Shown here in pieces: positions 58,713 through 64,000 of a stretch of 64,000 nucleotides of DNA. The position numbers and the translations under genes are program-made. Origin of the DNA: Cognatiyoonia sp965661665 (GTDB lineage: Bacteria > Pseudomonadota > Alphaproteobacteria > Rhodobacterales > Rhodobacteraceae); assembly GCF_965661665.1 (NCBI RefSeq), contig NZ_CBFIEO010000005.1, positions 62,001 through 126,000 on the forward strand, in the 5' to 3' direction. The notes beneath the pieces were generated by a model. The model saw only the letters and a list, made by a program, of their open reading frames with translations, was not told where the DNA came from and ran no database searches. Within the stretch, counting starts at the first letter, position 1; each line of letters begins with the position of its first letter.

Positions 58713-59441
58713 TTGATGAAAAACCTTATTTTGACAGCTGCAGTTGCAGCTTTGACAGCGGGCGCTGCCGCAGCAGACGGCCACGGTGTTGTGCGCCTCG
58801 GCACAGAGGGCGCTTACCCTCCATACAACTTCATCAACGATGCGGGCGAAGTCGACGGCTTTGAGCGCAAAGTGGGTGATGAGCTTTGCGCACGCGCAGA
58901 ACTGACATGCGAGTGGGTCACGAACGATTGGGACAGCATTATTCCGAACCTCGTGTCTGGCAACTATGATGTCATCATTGCGGGTATGTCCATCACGGAC
59001 GAGCGTAAAGAAGTCATCGACTTTTCTGACGCCTACACACAGCCTGATCCATCTGGCTACCTCGCCCTGTCTGCTGACGCAGACATCGAAGGCGGCGTGA
59101 TCGCAGCACAGTCCAACACAATTCAAGCCTCATTCATTGCTGGCATGGGAGCTGCAACATTGCTTGAGTTTGCGACACCAGAAGAAACAGTTGCAGCCGT
59201 CCGCAATGGCGAAGCTGATGCCGTTCTGGCCGACAAATCCTTCTTGCAGCCCATCGCGGACGCAGAAGCAGAGCTTGTGATGCTTGAGCAGCAGGAGCTG
59301 ATCGGTGGTGGTGTTGGTCTCGGCGTGCGCCAGTCCGATACAGAGCTGCGCGACAAGCTTTCCGCTGCGATCCAGTCCATGAAGGACGATGGATCCCTTA
59401 ACGCTCTGATCACAGAGTGGGGTGTCGGCGAACCTTTCTAA
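58713..59441 (+). CDS. Periplasmic amino-acid binding protein of the same ABC system
   Basis: 242 residues. Signal peptide NLILTAAVAALTAGAAAADG, then the SBP_bac_3 fold: VRLGTEGAYPPYNFINDAGEVDGFERKVG, CEWVTNDWDSIIPNLVSGNYDVIIAGMSITDERK (the family signature) and ADAVLADKSFLQPIADA. It likely binds a polar amino acid or related amine. Ends in a clear terminator at 59461. Confidence 0.94.
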   Translation: MMKNLILTAAVAALTAGAAAADGHGVVRLGTEGAYPPYNFINDAGEVDGFERKVGDELCARAELTCEWVTNDWDSIIPNLVSGNYDVIIAGMSITDERKEVIDFSDAYTQPDPSGYLALSADADIEGGVIAAQSNTIQASFIAGMGAATLLEFATPEETVAAVRNGEADAVLADKSFLQPIADAEAELVMLEQQELIGGGVGLGVRQSDTELRDKLSAAIQSMKDDGSLNALITEWGVGEPF

Positions 59442-59460
59442 GGTTCAGCCAACCGAATTG

Positions 59461-59489
59461 AAGGGCCGTGTGATTGCGCGGCCCTTTTT
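59461..59489 (+). terminator. Rho-independent terminator after the binding-protein gene
   Basis: AAGGGCCG/CGGCCCTT stem followed by TTTTT. It separates ATPase and binding-protein genes from the convergent oxidase gene. Confidence 0.9.
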
Positions 59490-59493
59490 CGTT

Positions 59494-60561
59494 TCAGAAA
59501 CTGTCTAGCCTGTAAGGGGCGAGCGTCGTCGCCGTCTCATTGCTCGGCCCGTCGCGCACCTCTTTCGCAACAAGTTGGCCCAAAATAGCTGCCAATGTGA
59601 CGCCCGAGTGGGCGCAGAGGGCATAAAGCCCGTCCTTTGCGTGTCCGACCACGGGGTAATTGTCCCTGGGAACGGGGCGTTGGGCTAAAGTCACCTCCGC
59701 CAATTGAAGGTCGAGGTTTGGGAACATCCCCCGCAACCGCGCCAACGCGGCGTCAGCGTCTTGAGAGAGAGAGGCGATTTCTTCGGACGTGTCCGACTGA
59801 TGCGACACCGCCGTTGGCATCATCAACGACCCGTCCGCTAGTTGGCGAATTTCACCAATCGGACTGACAAGGATTTCGTTTGCCACGGGCGGCACAGGTT
59901 GCGTGCGGATCATGGCCCCTGGCCGCTTCAACATCGGTAGCGCCACTTCGACGGTCGACAGTAGGTGCTCCGACGCAACGCCCACCGCACACACGACGTC
60001 ATCGGCCATAAATTTACCCGCCGTCGTTTCTACTCCGGTGATCTGATTACCATCCGCTACAAATCCAGTGGCGGTCACGCCTCGCACCACCTGCGCGCCC
60101 TTTTCCACTGCTGCACAAAGCAAGGCTTGCGTCAACTTGCCTGAGTCCGCCGCCGCTTCTTGCGCAAATCTCAAACACCGCTCTGGCGGGGTGTGAAGGT
60201 CGGGCACAAGCGCAGTAAACGCCTCCCGATCCATTACGTCGAATGCATAGCCAAGCTCTGACAAAGCCGCGGCCTGCGTATCAAACTCCGCACCATCGCT
60301 CTCGAAACAAAGCGCGCCGCACCAATCGATCGGCAGTGACAATTCCTCTGCCAATCCCCGATATGCCGCTAAAGACTGCTGCCGCAGCCGGAAATGATCC
60401 GCATCCAGATAGAAGCTCGCGTTGATCCAGCCAAAAGAGGCTTGCGTCGCCCCGCCCTGCCCGCTGTCGATCACCGTCACATCCGAGCCGGCCTTTTGCA
60501 GTTCATAGGCCGTTGCAGCACCCAAAATGCCCGCACCGATGACCATTACTTTTTGCGCCAT
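59494..60561 (-). CDS. FAD-dependent amino-acid oxidase/dehydrogenase (DadA-like, DAO family)
   Basis: 355 residues: N-terminal FAD fold VMVIGAGILGAATAYELQKAGSDVTVIDSGQGGATQASFGWINASFYL, substrate-domain strands and the C-terminal FAD contact PVVGHAKDGLYALCAHSGVTLAAILGQLVA. It oxidises a D-amino acid, glycine derivative or N-alkylated amino acid, probably the compound imported by the surrounding ABC genes. Lies on the opposite strand between the two halves of the transporter operon and is divergent from the permease genes. Confidence 0.88.
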   Translation of the reverse strand: MAQKVMVIGAGILGAATAYELQKAGSDVTVIDSGQGGATQASFGWINASFYLDADHFRLRQQSLAAYRGLAEELSLPIDWCGALCFESDGAEFDTQAAALSELGYAFDVMDREAFTALVPDLHTPPERCLRFAQEAAADSGKLTQALLCAAVEKGAQVVRGVTATGFVADGNQITGVETTAGKFMADDVVCAVGVASEHLLSTVEVALPMLKRPGAMIRTQPVPPVANEILVSPIGEIRQLADGSLMMPTAVSHQSDTSEEIASLSQDADAALARLRGMFPNLDLQLAEVTLAQRPVPRDNYPVVGHAKDGLYALCAHSGVTLAAILGQLVAKEVRDGPSNETATTLAPYRLDSF

Positions 60562-60647
60562 ACTGACCTTTCCAACTCCCCATGAACGCCAAGATCATTG
60601 ACACCCTCACCTCCATACGTGAGGAATGATCAACGCCACCCAACGAC

Positions 60648-61538
60648 GTGAATATGTTTAGCTATTGCACGGATCCCGCGGCCTTGTCAGGCTTCAACTG
60701 GTTGTCATGCTATTTGACGACCGGGAAGCATATGAACCTTTACTATTCGGTCGGCACGGTCCTGTTGCTTCTGGCGATCACCGCGCCCACGGCATTGGCG
60801 TTCGGCTTTGGTGGCGCGTCCGCCGCCCGCAGCGGCGTCGCCACCCTGCGATGGATTGGAAAAGCTTATATCTCCATCGTGCGCGGCGTTCCTGACATCG
60901 CATTCTTCCTGTTCTTCGTCATCGCACTCGATCAGGTCTTCGAATACATTCGCCACCGCTGGAAATGCCCCGACTGGGAAGAGGCGATTTACCAAGGCAA
61001 CGACTTCGTCGTCTGTGCCCAAGCGAAACTACCTTTGGGCAATGCCCCACAGTGGCAGCACGAAACCTATGGCTTCATACTGGCTGTTCTGACCTTCGCC
61101 ATCGTATTTGGGGCTTTTGCTGCCAACGTGCTCTTCGGCGCGATGCGTGCCGTTCCAAAAGCGCAGCTTGAAACCGCGGCCGCCTACGGCATGACCCAAC
61201 GCCAAATCAATCGACGGGTATTGATCCCGCAAATGTGGGTCTATGCCCTGCCAGGCCTGTCGAACCTCTGGATGGTGCTGATTAAAGCCACGCCTCTGCT
61301 GTTCCTCTTGGGCGTGGAAGACATCGTCTATTGGGCGCGGGAATTGGGTGGCACAAAGACCCCACAATTCACCGACTACCCGCACGGGGACTGGCGCATA
61401 TGGTACTTCGCAGCCCTTCTAATATTTTACCTGCTGTTCACCAAAGTGTCTGAGGTCGTGCTCGACCGTATAATGGCGCGCCTCACGCACGGGCAAGCGA
61501 CGGCGGCTGGCGAAGCACAGCGAAAGGCTGCGGCATGA
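60648..61538 (+). CDS. ABC transporter permease (HisQ/HisM type), first
   Basis: 296 residues with about six helices. It has the EAA-loop signature FGAMRAVPKAQLETAAAYGMTQRQINRRVLIPQ and the IVRGVPDIAFFLFF segment typical of polar amino-acid permeases. An insertion of about 40 residues after the second helix (YIRHRWKCPDWEEAIYQGN) with Cys residues is larger than usual. GTG 60648 or ATG 60654 may be the start; the ribosome site is weak. Coupled to the second permease by a 4-bp overlap. Confidence 0.9.
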   Translation: MNMFSYCTDPAALSGFNWLSCYLTTGKHMNLYYSVGTVLLLLAITAPTALAFGFGGASAARSGVATLRWIGKAYISIVRGVPDIAFFLFFVIALDQVFEYIRHRWKCPDWEEAIYQGNDFVVCAQAKLPLGNAPQWQHETYGFILAVLTFAIVFGAFAANVLFGAMRAVPKAQLETAAAYGMTQRQINRRVLIPQMWVYALPGLSNLWMVLIKATPLLFLLGVEDIVYWARELGGTKTPQFTDYPHGDWRIWYFAALLIFYLLFTKVSEVVLDRIMARLTHGQATAAGEAQRKAAA

Positions 61539-62341
61539 ATTGCGCTCAAACTATCGCTGACTATGCCTTCCGCAGCATCGGATACGGCGAACGGCTACTC
61601 CCCCGCAGTGACTTCACGCTGTGCCAGCAATTCACACTGATCGGCTCCGGCATGATCTGGAACATCTATTTCGGGGTTCTGGCACTGCTCTCCGGCTTCA
61701 TCCTCGCCACTGCCGTGGCCGTTGGCAAAGGGTCGTCGAACAGGATCCTGCGGAAATGCTCCGAATGGTTCATCTTCATATTCCGTGGCTCGCCGCTCTT
61801 CATCCAGTTCTTCTTTGCTTACTTCCTGTTCCTGTCGCTCAAAGGCGTCTTCCCAATCTTCCGCCCACTGACTTCGGCCACCTTGGGCGCGCTGATCGTG
61901 CTCTTCTTCAATACCGCCGCCTACTCGGGTGAGATTTTTTATGGCGCGTTACAATCCATCCCAAAGGGCGATGCCGAAGCCGCAGACGCCTATGGCCTGT
62001 CGGGGTGGGGCCGTTTTCGCCGCGTGATCTGGCCTACCATGCTGCGGCTTGGCTGGCCTGCTTATACGAACGAAGCGATCTTTCTGTTCCACGCCACAAC
62101 GCTGGTCTTTTTCGCGGGCTTCCCCGCCAAACAACAACGTGGTGACGCGCTCTATTACGCCAACTATTTCGCGGATAAGACGTTCAACCCGTTTATCCCC
62201 TACCCGATCTTGGCAGGCTACTTCATCCTGCTCACACTGATCATCATCGGCATCTTTGGTATCATCAACACGCGGCTGAACCGCCACCTGCCACAAGACG
62301 CCAAACGCAAAATCCGCTACAGGCCGCAATTGATCCGATGA
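61535..62341 (+). CDS. ABC transporter permease (HisM type), second
   Basis: 268 residues: WFIFIFRGSPLFIQFFFAYF, YSGEIFYGALQSIPKGDAEAADAYGLSGWGRFRRVIWPTML (EAA loop) and a C-terminal helix followed by a basic tail. It forms the heterodimeric channel with the first permease. Overlaps both neighbours by 4 bp, so the permeases and the ligase gene are one translational unit. Confidence 0.92.
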   Translation: MNCAQTIADYAFRSIGYGERLLPRSDFTLCQQFTLIGSGMIWNIYFGVLALLSGFILATAVAVGKGSSNRILRKCSEWFIFIFRGSPLFIQFFFAYFLFLSLKGVFPIFRPLTSATLGALIVLFFNTAAYSGEIFYGALQSIPKGDAEAADAYGLSGWGRFRRVIWPTMLRLGWPAYTNEAIFLFHATTLVFFAGFPAKQQRGDALYYANYFADKTFNPFIPYPILAGYFILLTLIIIGIFGIINTRLNRHLPQDAKRKIRYRPQLIR

Positions 62342-63630
62342 ACGCTCAAACCATCCAATGCGGGGCGGCTGACCTCAATGGACAGCTTCGCGGCAAACGC
62401 CTGCCGTATGATATGCTGGACAAAGTCGCAAAATCCGGCATCCGCTTCCCCTTGTCTGTTTTCAACCTCGATATCTGGGGCGAAGACATAGAAGACAGCC
62501 CGCTGGTCTTTGAAACAGGCGACGCCGATGGCGCCATCCTGCCCACCGAACGCGGATCGATCCCCCTGCCTTGGCTGGCGGAGGAAACAACCTTCATCCC
62601 GCTCTGGGGCTTCAATGAAGACGGCACCGCCTTCGCCGGTTGCCCACGCCAAGCCCTCAAATCCATCGTGGATCGGTTCGCTGCACATAGCCTCACCCCC
62701 GTCGCCGCGTCTGAGATGGAGTTTTACCTCGCCGATCCCAGCGACGGCGAAGTCACCCCAATCGCCGAAGAACCCGGCGGCCAGATCATGTCGCTGCGCG
62801 CGCTCGACCGCTTGGACCCGTTCTTTGTCGATCTCTACCAAAGCTGCGCTGCGATGGGCATCGCAGCTGAAGCCGCCACATCGGAAAGCGGCACCGGCCA
62901 GTTCGAAATCACCATTCAACACACCAACGACGCCCTCAAAGCCGCCGATGATGCGTGGTTCTTCAAACTCTTGGTTCAGGGCCTCGCCGCGAAACACGGC
63001 ATGGCGGGCAGCTTTATGGCCAAACCGATGGCGGAAGACGCCGGAAACGGGATGCACACCCATGTTTCGCTACTGAATGCCGAGGGGCAGAATGTCTTTG
63101 CAGACGGCACCGAAGACGGCACGCCTTTGTTGGAAAATGCTGTCGCCGGATGCCTTGCAGCCCTGCAAGACCTGACGCTCATCTTCGCGCCGCACGCCAA
63201 CAGCTATGCGCGCATGGTACCCGGGGCCCACGCGCCCACCAGCATCTGCTGGGGCCACGACAACCGCACCGTTGCCGTGCGCATCCCCCGCGGTGATCCT
63301 AAAGCCAAGCGCGTCGAACACAGGCTTGCCGGTGGCGATGTGAACCCCTACCTCAGCTTGGCCGCGATCCTTGGGTCCATGCTCTACGGTATCGAAAACG
63401 CGCTCACACCGCCAGAGCCCGTCACCGGCAACGCCTACGATCAAAGCCATCCGCAGGTGCACGGGACATGGGCCAAGGCGATCGGCGCTTTCGAACAGTC
63501 GGGCATCGTCGCCAAAATCTTCGACCCCAAACTCATCAGCTACTTCACGGCCACCAAGCGCCAAGAATTGAAGCGATTCCCGACCCTCTCCCCCGACAAT
63601 CAATTGCTGAGCTACCTTGACAGGGTCTAG
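62338..63630 (+). CDS. Glutamine-synthetase-family ligase (PuuA-like gamma-glutamyl amine/amino-acid ligase)
   Basis: 430 residues of a type I-like GlnA fold without the adenylylation tyrosine loop: N-terminal domain SGIRFPLSVFNLDIWGEDI; metal Glu in ASEMEFYLADP and TSESGTGQFEITIQH; His in EDAGNGMHTHVSLL; VPGAHAPTSICWGHDNRTVAVRIP; EHRLAGGDVNPYLSLAAIL. The GxGxH-E pattern and length fit gamma-glutamylpolyamine synthetases rather than true glutamine synthetase. Together with the class I amidotransferase gene downstream it suggests gamma-glutamylation of an imported amine. The amine is unknown. Confidence 0.88.
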   Translation: MNAQTIQCGAADLNGQLRGKRLPYDMLDKVAKSGIRFPLSVFNLDIWGEDIEDSPLVFETGDADGAILPTERGSIPLPWLAEETTFIPLWGFNEDGTAFAGCPRQALKSIVDRFAAHSLTPVAASEMEFYLADPSDGEVTPIAEEPGGQIMSLRALDRLDPFFVDLYQSCAAMGIAAEAATSESGTGQFEITIQHTNDALKAADDAWFFKLLVQGLAAKHGMAGSFMAKPMAEDAGNGMHTHVSLLNAEGQNVFADGTEDGTPLLENAVAGCLAALQDLTLIFAPHANSYARMVPGAHAPTSICWGHDNRTVAVRIPRGDPKAKRVEHRLAGGDVNPYLSLAAILGSMLYGIENALTPPEPVTGNAYDQSHPQVHGTWAKAIGAFEQSGIVAKIFDPKLISYFTATKRQELKRFPTLSPDNQLLSYLDRV

Positions 63631-63674
63631 GCTTCCCGTCGAAATACACTTCAAAACAACCCACACGGTGATTT

Positions 63675-64000
63675 ATGAAAATCGGCATTCTCCACACCGG
63701 TCACGCTCCGGACGAAGTTCTGGGCGAACTGGGCGATTATGACGCCATGTTTATCAAACTCTTGGACGGCAAGGGTTTCATTTATCAAACATGGGACGTA
63801 GTCGACATGGATTTCCCAAGCGACGTGCATCAGGCCGACGGCTGGCTCGTCAGCGGCTCCAAACACGGCGCGTATGAAGATCACCAGTTCATACCACCGC
63901 TCGAAGATTTCATCCGCGCCGCCTATGACGCCGCAGTCCCCACCGTAGGTGTCTGTTTTGGTCACCAGATCATTGCGCAAGCCCTGGGCGGCAAGGTAGA
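63675..64000 (+). CDS. Class I glutamine amidotransferase-like protein, N-terminal part
   Basis: The first about 108 codons are in the window; the gene runs off the right edge. KIGILHTGHAPDEVLGELGDYDAMF, then WLVSGSKHGAYEDHQFIPPLEDFIR and the nucleophile elbow VPTVGVCFGHQIIAQALGG, with Cys in GVCFGH. This is the GATase1/GuaA-like group. In this setting it may be a gamma-glutamyl hydrolase releasing glutamate from the product of the upstream ligase pathway (inference). Confidence 0.88.
   Translation, partial: MKIGILHTGHAPDEVLGELGDYDAMFIKLLDGKGFIYQTWDVVDMDFPSDVHQADGWLVSGSKHGAYEDHQFIPPLEDFIRAAYDAAVPTVGVCFGHQIIAQALGGKV

Overview
This 64 kb window is chromosomal DNA of an alphaproteobacterium of the family Rhodobacteraceae (Roseobacter group). 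The evidence is the dcw cluster (mraZ-rsmH-ftsL-ftsI), an mraZ leader resembling the Rhodobacter sRNA UpsM, a DUF1127 gene followed by an array of CCTCCTCCC hairpins (the CcsR or 'cuckoo' sRNA family, known from Rhodobacter and relatives), and many roseobacter-type small proteins. A run of 10 N marks a scaffold gap at 30808-30817, so this is a draft assembly.

Layout. 1-2470 holds the minus-strand division cluster with its long leader. 3.1-9.7 kb holds mrp, DUF1127 with its sRNA array, an aldo/keto reductase, a LysE exporter, a hexapeptide acetyltransferase and a UvrD/PcrA helicase. 10.8-16.4 kb holds pyruvate carboxylase, three small genes and tRNA-Gly. 16.4-23.5 kb is a catabolic island: a LacI regulator divergent from a tripartite tricarboxylate transporter (tctABC-like), a CoA-acylating aldehyde dehydrogenase and an acyl-CoA ligase. 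This arrangement fits uptake and degradation of sulfoacetate or a similar small carboxylate. 24.4-29.4 kb holds the histidine genes hisBH and hisAFE, with a lytic transglycosylase and a DUF2147 protein between them. 30.8-42.8 kb is mixed: rlmB, tRNA-Tyr, metY-like, a large proline-rich membrane protein, cobT/cobS, a ferredoxin and degP. 42.8-49.8 kb holds hflKC-DUF2065-degP, gor, sdaA, an EamA transporter and thiamine pyrophosphokinase. 52-57 kb holds purA, secG, pyrG and terB. 57.9-64 kb is an amino-acid or amine uptake ABC system with a DadA-like oxidase, a glutamine-synthetase-like ligase and a class I amidotransferase. That set looks like a gamma-glutamylation type catabolic unit.

The most striking feature of the window as a whole is the number of broken but still recognisable genes. 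At least eight frames carry in-frame stop codons or single frameshifts: a matrixin-like protease, a PqqD-like protein, a YHS protein, a SIMPL-domain protein, an FG-GAP/VCBS-like secreted protein, a peptidoglycan-binding lipoprotein, a 2.2 kb acidic protein with four stops, and a small membrane protein with two TGA codons. There is also a 47-codon stump of rpiA. Housekeeping genes are intact. This suggests recent relaxed selection on dispensable genes, although draft sequencing error cannot be excluded from the sequence alone.

Family names come from motif reading and memory of the families; no database search was run.
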